Shown here: positions 26,477-35,461 of the stretch, piece after piece | Position numbering within the stretch: position 1 is the first letter of the stretch | How the letters are laid out: every line of letters begins with the position of its first letter | DNA from: Porticoccus sp. W117 | Lineage (GTDB): Bacteria > Pseudomonadota > Gammaproteobacteria > Pseudomonadales > Porticoccaceae | DNA: 64,000 nt | Direction of reading: 5' to 3' | NCBI RefSeq assembly: GCF_030341905.1 | Contig: NZ_JATAAF010000001.1 | Coordinates: forward strand, 62,001-126,000 | Position numbers and translations under genes: made by a program | Notes under the pieces: model-generated | What the model was told of the DNA's origin: nothing | Seen by the model: only the letters and a program-made list of their open reading frames with translations | The model's database searches: none

Positions 26477-27397
26477 TTACTTTTTCTTTGCCGGGCGACC
26501 GCGCTTGGCTGGAGCCTTCTTCGCAGGTGCTTTTTTGGCTATTGCTTTTTTAGCGGGAGCCTTTTTCGCTGGCGCCTTTTTAACGGCAGCGGCTTTGGCT
26601 GGGCGACCGCGCTTGGCCGGAGCCTTGGCAGCAGCAGGTTTGGCTTTAGCGGGGCGACCACGCTTGGCCGGGGCTTTAGCAGCAGCGGGCTTGGCCTTGG
26701 CAGGACGACCACGTTTGGCAGGGGCTTTCTTTGGAGCCGCCGCTTTTTTAGCCTTGGCCGCTGCCTGCTTGGCAATGGATTTGGCGGTTTGCTCGGCCTT
26801 TTTCTCTGCCGCTTTAACGGAAGCAGTGGCCTTCTTCTGAGCCGCTTTTACTTTTTTCGCATCAGCAGCGCTGCGAGTTTTCTCCCAGCGAGCAGCAAAT
26901 TTTTCCACCGCAGCTTTCAGGTCGGCCTTGCTCTTGGCAGCCAAGCGCTTCTCAGTTGCGGCAACTTTGGCAGCGGCTTTCTTCTCAGCCGCAGCAACAG
27001 CGGCTTTGGCTTTGGCAACTTTTGCGTCTACTTTTGCTTGATTGACTTTGTCACGCAAAGCGGCAGCAGCGGCAGCACCGGCTTTTACATCCGCGCGGGC
27101 CTTAACCAGAGCAGCTTCACGAGCTTTGGTAGATTTCTGAGCCACTTGGGCACGCAGGGTTTTTACTTTGGCGCGAGCACGGGTGAGGCTGGTGCTTTGT
27201 GCTTTGAGTTCTTTCTGAGCAGCTGCCAACGCTTTTGCAGCAGCGGCATCCGGAGATACAGTTTTTGCTGGCGCTTTTTTAGCAGCAGCTTTTTTCGCAG
27301 GTGCTTTCTTAACAGGTGGCTTACGAGTGGCTTTCTTGGCGGCCGGCTTTTTAGCGGCCGGCTTTTTTGGGGAAGGTTTTTTAGCGGCAGCTGCCAT
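26477..27397 (-). CDS. algP: AlgP-like histone H1-type lysine/alanine-rich protein with KRGRPAK repeats
   Basis: The 306-residue protein is made mostly of lysine, alanine and proline. A basic N-terminal tail (KKPAAKK-type units) is followed by a long charged, probably coiled helical region (about residues 55-200). A C-terminal tail has four KRGRPAK units, which resemble AT-hook cores, separated by alanine- and proline-rich linkers. This matches AlgP/AlgR3, a histone-like DNA-binding regulator of alginate genes in Pseudomonas, although low complexity makes homology by alignment uncertain. The ATG at 27395-27397 has GAGGAG upstream. It is likely a separate unit, with its own AT-rich upstream region and terminator. 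Confidence 0.75.
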   Translation of the reverse strand: MAAAAKKPSPKKPAAKKPAAKKATRKPPVKKAPAKKAAAKKAPAKTVSPDAAAAKALAAAQKELKAQSTSLTRARAKVKTLRAQVAQKSTKAREAALVKARADVKAGAAAAAALRDKVNQAKVDAKVAKAKAAVAAAEKKAAAKVAATEKRLAAKSKADLKAAVEKFAARWEKTRSAADAKKVKAAQKKATASVKAAEKKAEQTAKSIAKQAAAKAKKAAAPKKAPAKRGRPAKAKPAAAKAPAKRGRPAKAKPAAAKAPAKRGRPAKAAAVKKAPAKKAPAKKAIAKKAPAKKAPAKRGRPAKKK

Positions 27398-27656
27398 TTG
27401 TTTTCTCCTCAAGACTTATAGAATTTGTCAGCAAAAAAACAACCCTACAGCAAACGGATTGACAGAAAGTTGGTCACCACCGCTCGGGTTTGGATAAAGT
27501 TTAAGGAATATTTTTTTTATTTCCACTAAAAAGCGGCTCTAGCGCACAAAAAACTGGCTTTTTTTACGATTTTTTAAAAAAAGCTTGCCCATTTTGATTG
27601 TTTTTTCTGTTTTCAGTTTTTCTTCGCTTGAAATACATCATTTTAGCCAGGCACAA
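27398..27656. other. AT-rich intergenic region upstream of the AlgP-like gene
   Basis: About 260 bases without a reading frame, with runs of A and T between 27510 and 27620. The algP promoter must lie here, but I could not identify a convincing -35/-10 pair. The curved, A-tract character could itself bind nucleoid proteins. Confidence 0.4.
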
Positions 27657-27680
27657 AAAAGGCTCCCGCAGGAGCCTTTT
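27657..27680 (-). terminator. Intrinsic terminator of adk
   Basis: A ten-pair stem aaaaggctcc/ggagcctttt with a cgca loop, followed on the minus strand by TTTTTTGTG, lies 18 bases past the adk stop. Confidence 0.88.
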
Positions 27681-27697
27681 CAAAGTATCTGTGCAAT

Positions 27698-28447
<750 letters not shown>

Positions 28448-28469
28448 CTACCACAACCGAGACAATGGT

Positions 28470-28492
28470 CTTAGGCTCCTCGGAATGACACT
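28470..28492. repeat. Half copy of the cgtcatcgcgagg REP family
   Basis: The string ggctcctcggaatgac matches the right end of the palindromes at 16665-16760 and 21934-22031 with one difference. The left half is not visible. Confidence 0.5.
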
Positions 28493-28507
28493 GGCTGTAG
28501 CCGATTT

Positions 28508-29335
28508 TCAGGGCGTCTTCGCCTCTTCCCACAATCTGTCCATTTCCTCAAGGCTGAGTTCTTCCACCGCTTTACCCTGACTTGTGGCTGCCTCCTCAAT
28601 ACTGTGAAAGCGTTGTTCGAATTTAGCCGTTGTGGCCCGCAAAGCGGATTCGCATTCCACACCTAAGTGCCGCCCCAGATTAATACAGCTGAACAGCAGG
28701 TCGCCAAACTCCGCTTTGATATCCACATCCCTTCCAGAGGTAACAGCGGATTGTAACTCCGCAGCTTCTTCATTGATTTTTGCCACAACGCCGGCTGTAT
28801 CTGGCCAGTCAAAACCGACACCTGAAGCGCGCTTCTGAATTTTCTGCGCGCGAGTGACTGCTGGCAGACCCAGGGGGATATCATCCAACACACTGCTCTT
28901 TCCCTTGGCGCCACGTTCCTCTTTCTTCAAGTCTTCCCATGTTTGCTTAATGGCCGACTCATCCGCTTCGTCCCCCTGCCCGCGACGACTGGACAATGTG
29001 CCATCGGGAAATACGTGGGGATGGCGAGACACCAGTTTTTCCACCAACGTCGAAACCACCTGGTGGAAATCAAAGCGGCCTTCTTCCCTACCCAGCTGGC
29101 TGTAAAAAACCACCTGAAACAACAGATCACCCAATTCTTCCCGCAGGTGGTCGTAATCACCTCGCTCAATGGTGTCCGCTACTTCGTAGGCTTCTTCCAG
29201 AGTATAGGGAACAATGGTTTTGTAGCTCTGTTGGCAATCCCAGGGGCAACCATCCTCAGGGTCGCGCAAGCGCGCCATTAAATAGAGCATGTCGTCGATG
29301 CTGTAACCGGGGGAGTTTCTGGAAGCAACACTCAT
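28508..29335 (-). CDS. mazG: Nucleoside triphosphate pyrophosphohydrolase
   Basis: The 275-residue protein carries two MazG domains. The first has RDPEDGCPWDCQQSYKT and the metal-binding EEAYEVADTIE with EELGDLLFQV; the second has INEEAAELQSA and EFGDLLFSCINL. It hydrolyses NTPs to NMP and pyrophosphate and can lower the (p)ppGpp response by removing precursors. Its ATG overlaps the relA stop (ATGA), the classical relA-mazG coupling. The C-terminus ends normally (LWEEAKTP). Confidence 0.95.
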   Translation of the reverse strand: MSVASRNSPGYSIDDMLYLMARLRDPEDGCPWDCQQSYKTIVPYTLEEAYEVADTIERGDYDHLREELGDLLFQVVFYSQLGREEGRFDFHQVVSTLVEKLVSRHPHVFPDGTLSSRRGQGDEADESAIKQTWEDLKKEERGAKGKSSVLDDIPLGLPAVTRAQKIQKRASGVGFDWPDTAGVVAKINEEAAELQSAVTSGRDVDIKAEFGDLLFSCINLGRHLGVECESALRATTAKFEQRFHSIEEAATSQGKAVEELSLEEMDRLWEEAKTP

Positions 29336-31587
29336 GATTCGTGCACCCTTTCTATATCAATCAAGTTTGCCAGTTGTCGCAACTTGCCCATGACTTCACT
29401 GAGTTGTTCCAGACCGGTGACTTCCAAACGCATATTGACGTTGAACACCAAGTCGCCGCCATCGGTTTTACGATGAGCTGACAGATCGACAATCTGCACC
29501 CCAAGGCGATCCAGCACCGCGGAAATATCACGCATCAATCCGGAGCGCTCGTAGGCGGTGGCGCGGATATTTACAGGGTAAACCTGCTGGGGCGCTCCGC
29601 CCCACTGCACCTGAATAACTCGCTCCGGTTCCTCTATTTGCAGACGCAACAGATTGCCGCAGTCGGCGCGATGAACACTGACACCGCGCCCCTGTGTAAT
29701 GTAACCACTGATGGCTTCGCCAGGTACCGGATTACAGCACTGGGCCATATGGGACATCAGGTTGCCAACACCGTGAATATACACATCGGATTGCTGGTAG
29801 CGGCTGGTGCCCTCAGCACGCTTAATGGGCAGAAATTCAGATTCCCGATCACTGCCCAGCTGCGCCTGCACGGCATTGAGAAATTGCACCAGACCAATAT
29901 CACCGGCGCCAATGGCAGCGTAGATGCCCTCCTCGCCCTGCTTGTTAAAGCGCTTTGCCAGCGGTTCGAAATCCGGGTTGCCAATACCAAGCTGTTTTAA
30001 TTCGCGGCTGACAATGGCGCGCCCGGCCTGAATGTTTTTGTCACGATCCTGATGGCGAAACCACTGCTGCACCTTACCGCGGGCGCTGGCGGTGTGCAGA
30101 TAGCCCAGTGACGGCAACAGCCAGTCGCGGCTGGGGGCCTCTTGGGAGCCGGTAATAATGGTGACCTGATCCGAGGTTTTCAGGGGAGTATTCAACGGCA
30201 ACATACGGCCATTGACCTTGGCACCGCGACAGCTGTGGCCAACCTGGGTGTGGATACGGTAGGCAAAATCCAGGGGCGTAGAGCCCAGCGGCAAGTCGAT
30301 GACATGGCCGTCGGGGGTAAATACGTAAATACGGTCTGGCTGGCTCGCTGACTGCAGCAAATCCTGCACTTCCTGGCCACCTTCAATTTCTTCGTGCCAT
30401 TCCAGCACCTGGCGCAGCCAGGACACTTTTTCCTCGTAGCTGTCCGCGGAAGATTTTTTATCGCTGCCTTTGTAGCGCCAGTGAGCGCATACCCCCAGCT
30501 CCGCCTCCTCGTGCATCTCGTGAGTACGAATCTGTATTTCCAGCACCTTGCTGTGAGGCCCGATCACTGCTGTGTGCAGTGAGCGGTAGCCGTTTTCTTT
30601 TGGCGAGGCTATGTAATCATCAAACTCGTGAGGCACATTGCGCCACAGGGAGTGGACGATACCGAGCACGCCATAGCACTCAGCCTGGCTGTACACCAAC
30701 ACCCGCACCGCACGAATGTCATAAACCTGGGAAAAGCTGATTTGCTTGCGCTGCATTTTTCGCCAAATGCTGTATATGTGCTTGGCGCGGCCGTTAATTT
30801 CCCCCTCAATGCCCGCTTCCGCCAGTTCCCGGTTAAGCGTATTCAGTACATCTTCGATAAATTCCTGGCGGTCGATGCGACGTTCATCCAGCAAGCGGGC
30901 AATATGCTTGTATTCCTCCGGGTTGAGGTAGCGAAATGCCATATCCTCCAGTTCCCACTTGAGGTGGCCAATACCCAGGCGATGAGCCAGGGGCGCATAC
31001 ACATCAAAGATTTCCCGCGCTACCCGCACACGTTTTTCTTCAGGGGCATTTTTGGCAGCGCGAATCGCGCAGGCGCGCTCGGAAATTTTAATCAGCGCCA
31101 CACGCACATCATCGATAACCGATACGAGCATTTCGCGCACTTTGGCCGCTTGCTGACCGCGCTCGTGGCCAAATACCCGGTCACCGGAATCGTTGCGCAG
31201 GGTACTGACAACCGCCATCTGCAAAACGCTGCCAATGAGCTTCGCCACCGTGGCACCAAAGTATTTTTCCACCACTTGCAGGGGCACTTTGTCTTCCCGC
31301 ACTGCGCGATACAGAATCGCGGCGCTCAGGCCTGCGCAGTCAAGGTGTAAATCCGCCAGTATAACCGCCATCTCCAAGCCCGCAGGAAGTGTGCTGATGC
31401 CGGGAGCCAGTGCCTTGCTGTCGTCGCTGTTTTGCAGTTCCACCTGCTGGACAAATTCGCAGGCACGAAGCAATTCTGCACGCTCGTCATTTTCAAGGCG
31501 CGCGTTCTCTGCCAGCAAATCCACCCAGTAGCCGGGATCGATCTCACCAGCGTAATTCAGTGGGTGGTTGTCGCGTATTTGAACCAT
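29332..31587 (-). CDS. relA: GTP pyrophosphokinase (RelA)
   Basis: The 751-residue protein has the RelA/SpoT layout: N-terminal hydrolase-like domain, synthetase domain (SPKENGYRSLHTAVIGP), TGS domain (IYVFTPDGHVIDLPLGSTPLDFAYRIHT), zinc-finger/helical region with HMAQCCNPVPGE, and a C-terminal ACT domain. The synthetase has EFDDYIA, the acidic EXDD version typical of monofunctional RelA. The hydrolase HDxxED motif is replaced (ILYRAVREDKVP), so this is the ribosome-bound synthase and not SpoT. It starts directly after the recO stop and overlaps mazG. Confidence 0.96.
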   Translation of the reverse strand: MVQIRDNHPLNYAGEIDPGYWVDLLAENARLENDERAELLRACEFVQQVELQNSDDSKALAPGISTLPAGLEMAVILADLHLDCAGLSAAILYRAVREDKVPLQVVEKYFGATVAKLIGSVLQMAVVSTLRNDSGDRVFGHERGQQAAKVREMLVSVIDDVRVALIKISERACAIRAAKNAPEEKRVRVAREIFDVYAPLAHRLGIGHLKWELEDMAFRYLNPEEYKHIARLLDERRIDRQEFIEDVLNTLNRELAEAGIEGEINGRAKHIYSIWRKMQRKQISFSQVYDIRAVRVLVYSQAECYGVLGIVHSLWRNVPHEFDDYIASPKENGYRSLHTAVIGPHSKVLEIQIRTHEMHEEAELGVCAHWRYKGSDKKSSADSYEEKVSWLRQVLEWHEEIEGGQEVQDLLQSASQPDRIYVFTPDGHVIDLPLGSTPLDFAYRIHTQVGHSCRGAKVNGRMLPLNTPLKTSDQVTIITGSQEAPSRDWLLPSLGYLHTASARGKVQQWFRHQDRDKNIQAGRAIVSRELKQLGIGNPDFEPLAKRFNKQGEEGIYAAIGAGDIGLVQFLNAVQAQLGSDRESEFLPIKRAEGTSRYQQSDVYIHGVGNLMSHMAQCCNPVPGEAISGYITQGRGVSVHRADCGNLLRLQIEEPERVIQVQWGGAPQQVYPVNIRATAYERSGLMRDISAVLDRLGVQIVDLSAHRKTDGGDLVFNVNMRLEVTGLEQLSEVMGKLRQLANLIDIERVHES

Positions 31588-32307
31588 TTATTGATTAACT
31601 TCCTGTAGTGACTGGCGAAAGAGTTCCCGACTCTGCAACGGCTTACCGCCCAAGTGGGGCGCCAGTGCCAGCCGCAACAATCGCTTGGCGCTCTTTACTA
31701 TTTCCGGTTGGCTGTATTCAGACTGTGATATGGCCAATAAGTGCTGCCCTTCAAATAGCTGTTTTGGGTTGGCAACACGGTTATCAAAATCACTTTGCAG
31801 ACCCAATTGTGGGTCATAAAAATAGTGTTGTTGTGGCACAACGGGCTCGCCACTGTCTGCCGTAGTTGTTAGTACCAGCTCGTAACCCAGAGAGTGTAAC
31901 AGTGCCATTTCAAATTGGCGCAGCTGCGGTTGTACGTCGAAACCACTGGCCAATTGGGGCAGCAAGCGGCTGTAGTGATAAAACACGTTGCTGTGAGCGT
32001 CCTGCTCCGGCAGGGTGCGCAACAGCAATTCATTCAGGTAAAAGCCAGTAAACAGCTGTTCGCCTTTGAGAGTGGTCGGCAAGCCTTCAGTTTCAGTGGA
32101 ATAAAGACTTTTCAAATCGCTGCGACCGCCCCATGCAACATTCAGCTGCACAAAGGGAGACAGTGGTGTGCCGCCCTTGCGGCGCTGGCTTCCCTTGGCA
32201 ACAGCGCGAACCCGCCCGTGATTAAAGGTGAACAACTCCACCAGTTGGCTGGTCTCCCGGTAAGGCCGGGTGTGTAACACATAGGCGGGTTCGGCTTCGA
32301 TTCTCAT
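31588..32307 (-). CDS. recO: DNA repair protein RecO
   Basis: The 239-residue protein has the RecO OB-fold N-terminus (AYVLHTRPYRETSQLVELFTFNHGRVRAVAKG) and the helical domain with ELLLRTLPEQDAHSNVF and FEMALLHSLGYEL. It helps load RecA on SSB-coated gaps with RecR. It follows era as in most gammaproteobacteria, but relA is next where pdxJ is usually found. Confidence 0.93.
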   Translation of the reverse strand: MRIEAEPAYVLHTRPYRETSQLVELFTFNHGRVRAVAKGSQRRKGGTPLSPFVQLNVAWGGRSDLKSLYSTETEGLPTTLKGEQLFTGFYLNELLLRTLPEQDAHSNVFYHYSRLLPQLASGFDVQPQLRQFEMALLHSLGYELVLTTTADSGEPVVPQQHYFYDPQLGLQSDFDNRVANPKQLFEGQHLLAISQSEYSQPEIVKSAKRLLRLALAPHLGGKPLQSRELFRQSLQEVNQ

Positions 32308-32367
32308 TGGGTATCTTTAAACAGCTAACAGTTTCGAGTAGCGGGCTTTGGCACTTCGCAGCAACAG

Positions 32368-32486
32368 GCCAGATGTCGGAAGTCAGACGTCTGACGCAGT
32401 TGGGCTACGCCCAACGGGCCGGTTTAGGGGTTTTGCAGCCGCAGGCTGCCGCGTCCGACTTCAGACCTCCGGCATCCAGCCTCTCG
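32368..32486. repeat. Long imperfect hairpin between recO and era
   Basis: The left arm (agatgtcggaagtcagacg, 32371 on) pairs with a right arm around 32451-32476 (cgtccgacttcagacctccg). Inside lie two smaller hairpins, gttgggc/gcccaac and gcagccgcaggctgc. No similar copy was seen elsewhere in the window. Confidence 0.65.
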
Positions 32487-32515
32487 AAGGCCACGGCCAG
32501 TTTCCAGCCTGTAGG

Positions 32516-33448
32516 CTACTCATCCCGAAAACCAAGACTATGCAACGCGCGCTCGTCGTCAGACCAACCGCTGCGCACTTTCACCCAGAGATTGAGCATA
32601 ACTTTTTCATCGAACAGGGTTTCCATATCAGTGCGCGATTGCTGGCCAATTTTTTTAATGCGGTCGCCCTTGTCACCGATGATAATTTTTTTCTGGCCAT
32701 CCCGCTCCACCAGAATCAGTGCGCTGATGTGAATAACCGGTTTGCCTTTGTTTTTTCCTTTATTACTGGTTTCACGGCGAAATTCTTCAACCTCCACCGC
32801 CACCTGATAAGGCAGTTCTGCGCCCAGTTGCCGGGTGATTTTTTCCCGCACCAGCTCCGCCGCCAGAAAACGTTCGGTGCGGTCGGTAATCTGGTCTTCG
32901 GGGAAATAATAATCGCCCTCGGGAATGTGCTTGTTGATTTCCTTTTCCAGCACATCCAAGTTGTGACCGTGCAACGCAGAGACAGGCACAATAGCCGCTG
33001 GTTGCAGATTTTTTTCAAGTTCCTGCAACCACGGCAACATGGCTTTTTTGTCGTCTACCCGATCCACTTTATTCAGCGCCAGAATAATCGGCGAACGCAC
33101 ATTGTGAAGCTGGTCGATTACCGCCTGATCCGCTTCCGTCCAGGTGGTGCGATCCAATACCACAACCACCACATCCACATCGCGCACAGCGCTGCTGGCA
33201 GCGCGATTCATGTAGCGGTTGATGGCTTTATCCTGATTGGTGTGCATACCGGGGGTATCCACAAAAATCAGTTGGCTTCCACCTTCGGTTTTAATGCCCA
33301 ACAGGTTGTGACGAGTGGTTTGCGGCTTGCGTGAGGTGATGCTGAGCTTCTGCCCCATCAGGTGATTGAGCAGTGTGGATTTGCCCACATTGGGGCGGCC
33401 AACAATGGCCACAAAGCCACATTTTTGGGGAGTATTCGTTTCAGACAT
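32516..33448 (-). CDS. era: GTPase Era
   Basis: The 310-residue protein has G1 [11 protein letters not shown], the DTPG G3, ALNKVDRV (NKxD) and a C-terminal KH domain ([23 protein letters not shown]). It binds the 3' end of 16S rRNA and acts in 30S maturation. It lies six bases after rnc, whose product processes the same rRNA precursor. Confidence 0.97.
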   Translation of the reverse strand: MSETNTPQKCGFVAIVGRPNVGKSTLLNHLMGQKLSITSRKPQTTRHNLLGIKTEGGSQLIFVDTPGMHTNQDKAINRYMNRAASSAVRDVDVVVVVLDRTTWTEADQAVIDQLHNVRSPIILALNKVDRVDDKKAMLPWLQELEKNLQPAAIVPVSALHGHNLDVLEKEINKHIPEGDYYFPEDQITDRTERFLAAELVREKITRQLGAELPYQVAVEVEEFRRETSNKGKNKGKPVIHISALILVERDGQKKIIIGDKGDRIKKIGQQSRTDMETLFDEKVMLNLWVKVRSGWSDDERALHSLGFRDE

Positions 33449-33454
33449 AATGTT

Positions 33455-34141
33455 TCAGGACTGTAGTTTTTTCAAAGCCAATTCGGCGGCACGCTGTTCG
33501 GCTTTGCGACGATTGGAACCAGTGGCGGTTACCGGCTCCGGTAACATGCCCACCCGGCAACTCACGGTGAACTGTTGATTGTGCGCCTCTCCACTGACGC
33601 TTTCCACGTCATAGTCAGGCAGTGCTTTACCACGGGCCTGTAAAAATTCCTGCAGGCGGGTCTTGGCGTCTTTGGCGCTGTTCTCAAGATCGCCATTGTC
33701 GAGCAATTGCTGCAGGCGCGGTTGCAACCATTGCTCGATACAGGTTCTCGCGGTTTCCAGGCCCGCGTCCAGGTAAATTGCGCCGATAATCGCTTCTACG
33801 GCGTCGGCGAGAATCGAGTCGCGACGATGGCCACCGCTTTTGCGCTCACCACCACCCAGGCGAAGATGCTCACCCAATTCCAGCTCTTTTGCCACCTGAG
33901 CCAGCGATGTACCTTTTACCAGAGAGGAACGCACCCGGCTCATATCCCCTTCTCTCGCCAACGGGAATGCGCGATACAGGTAGTCGCTGATCACCACCCC
34001 CAGCACCGAATCGCCGAGAAATTCCAGACGTTCGTTATTGTGGCTGCCGTGGCTGCGATGGGTCAGAGCCAGATCGAGAAGGGACTGGTCGGTAAAGGAA
34101 TGACCGAGGCGATTGAGCAAGCGTTGGCGGGCAATGTCCAT
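33455..34141 (-). CDS. rnc: Ribonuclease III
   Basis: The 228-residue enzyme has the RNase III signature NERLEFLGDSVLGVVIS near residue 40, a second acidic site (DAVEAIIGAIYLDAG) and a C-terminal double-stranded RNA-binding domain. It processes rRNA precursors and structured mRNAs. It is part of the lepA-lepB-DUF4845-rnc-era-recO order. Confidence 0.97.
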   Translation of the reverse strand: MDIARQRLLNRLGHSFTDQSLLDLALTHRSHGSHNNERLEFLGDSVLGVVISDYLYRAFPLAREGDMSRVRSSLVKGTSLAQVAKELELGEHLRLGGGERKSGGHRRDSILADAVEAIIGAIYLDAGLETARTCIEQWLQPRLQQLLDNGDLENSAKDAKTRLQEFLQARGKALPDYDVESVSGEAHNQQFTVSCRVGMLPEPVTATGSNRRKAEQRAAELALKKLQS

Positions 34142-34156
34142 AAAGGGGTTAAGCGA

Positions 34157-34537
34157 CTACTTCTTCTTGCCTTCGCTGCTGTCTATTTTGTGACTGAAGC
34201 GAACCGCCACATCCAGATTGCCGAGAAATTCGACGCGCTTTTCGTAATCCAGAGTGAGAATCACCGTATCTCTTTTGCGGTCGATCTTGATTTGTTTGGT
34301 GGAAATATCGCGCACCCCATCCACAGTAAAGTAACGGCTGATCTGGCTGCGAATTTCACTGTTGGACATATTTTCAAGGTCATCATCCCTGAGCTTATCC
34401 AATGAGCTGCCTACGAAAGAGTCATCCAGATACAGTGGCCCTACCCGAAAAGCGCAGAGTAAGAAAAATGCGGCGATACCGATAATCAGTAGCAGTCCTA
34501 AACTGGACATGCCACGTTGTGATTTAACACTTTTCAT
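34157..34537 (-). CDS. DUF4845 family membrane protein
   Basis: The 126-residue protein has one N-terminal membrane span (GMSSLGLLLIIGIAAFFLLCAFRVGPLYL) and a small extracytoplasmic domain (DLENMSNSEIRSQISRYF; LDYEKRVEFLGNLDVAVRF). It matches the DUF4845 family found between lepB and rnc in many gammaproteobacteria. Its function is not known; the position suggests a link to export or envelope quality control. It ends in a charged SEGKKK tail. Confidence 0.85.
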   Translation of the reverse strand: MKSVKSQRGMSSLGLLLIIGIAAFFLLCAFRVGPLYLDDSFVGSSLDKLRDDDLENMSNSEIRSQISRYFTVDGVRDISTKQIKIDRKRDTVILTLDYEKRVEFLGNLDVAVRFSHKIDSSEGKKK

Positions 34538-34571
34538 TTTCGACTCCTTCCCAGTTATCTTCAGGGCTTTA

Positions 34572-35339
34572 TTATTGTATGGAGCGGGCTTGAGTAAAAT
34601 CCGGCCAGCTTAAAAATTTATCCCAGTGCATCCACACCGCAACCGCTTTGCCGACGATATTTTCTTCGGGCACGGTCTTTACTTCCCAGCTGCGACTGTC
34701 GTTGCTGTTATCTCTGTTGTCCCCGACCATAAAATAGCGTCCATTGGGGACTTTTGCCACAAATGAAAAACTTGCACGATTAGTTGGATTCTTTACCCTT
34801 TGAATAACGTGTTCAACCCCATCAAGGTTTTCTAACTGAATAATACAGTCTTTCAAACCCATCTGGGTGCAAGTGTCATTGTCCGCTTTAATATCAGCGT
34901 ATGCGGATTGTTTCATCTCTTGGCCATTAACAAATAAGACTCCACGGCGCATTTCCACAATATCTCCAGGGAGCCCTACCACCCTCTTAATATAGTGCTG
35001 CTTTTTATGAGGTGGAATAAACACCATCACATCGCCGCGCTTCGGTTCGCCGATATCCACCACTTTAGTGCCACTCACTGGCAGGCGCAAACCGTAGGCG
35101 TATTTGTTTACCAGGATAAAATCCCCCACTTTTAGAGTGGGAATCATGGAGCCGGAGGGAATCTGGAAAGGCTCAAACAAGAAAGAGCGCAACACCAACA
35201 CCAGTGCTACAACGGAAAACAGCGAGCCGAAAAACTCTACCGTTTTACCGGCGATTTCAACATTCAGCTTGTGAAGCACCCAGCATATACCGGTGATAAG
35301 AAAGGCAATTACCAGCACTAGGGAAAAATCAAAATCCAT
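34572..35339 (-). CDS. lepB: Signal peptidase I
   Basis: The 255-residue inner-membrane protease has two N-terminal membrane spans, the catalytic serine in IPSGSMIPTLKVGD (near residue 90), the general-base lysine in HYIKRVVGLPGD and the GDNRDNSNDSR box. It removes signal peptides of exported proteins at the periplasmic face. It follows lepA in the usual order, but a REP element lies between them here. Confidence 0.96.
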   Translation of the reverse strand: MDFDFSLVLVIAFLITGICWVLHKLNVEIAGKTVEFFGSLFSVVALVLVLRSFLFEPFQIPSGSMIPTLKVGDFILVNKYAYGLRLPVSGTKVVDIGEPKRGDVMVFIPPHKKQHYIKRVVGLPGDIVEMRRGVLFVNGQEMKQSAYADIKADNDTCTQMGLKDCIIQLENLDGVEHVIQRVKNPTNRASFSFVAKVPNGRYFMVGDNRDNSNDSRSWEVKTVPEENIVGKAVAVWMHWDKFLSWPDFTQARSIQ

Positions 35340-35369
35340 TACTTTTTATCCGTCTTTAAGTCTCGTTTA

Positions 35370-35454
35370 CGTCATCCTGAGGAGCACAGCGACGTGAGGA
35401 TATCCAAACATCAACCTGTGAAATCCTCACGCCGCTACGCGGCTCAGGATGACG
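35370..35454. repeat. REP-like palindrome between lepA and lepB
   Basis: The element starts cgtcatcctgagg and ends ctcaggatgacg, with gtgagga/tcctcac inner arms and a gccgctacgcggc hairpin on the right. It resembles the element at 754-825. It sits within an otherwise conserved operon, so it may dampen or process the transcript. Confidence 0.8.
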
Positions 35455-35461
35455 GTTACGT

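Noticed and set aside
26477-27397. AlgP-like sequence as a non-coding repeat
   Set aside because: The frame is open for 306 codons with a strong ribosome site and a terminator, and the amino acid pattern (KRGRPAK) is kept through synonymous changes.
32348-33334. Long open frame (328 codons) antisense to era
   Set aside because: It runs through the hairpin and era on the opposite strand; era is certain from its GTPase and KH motifs.
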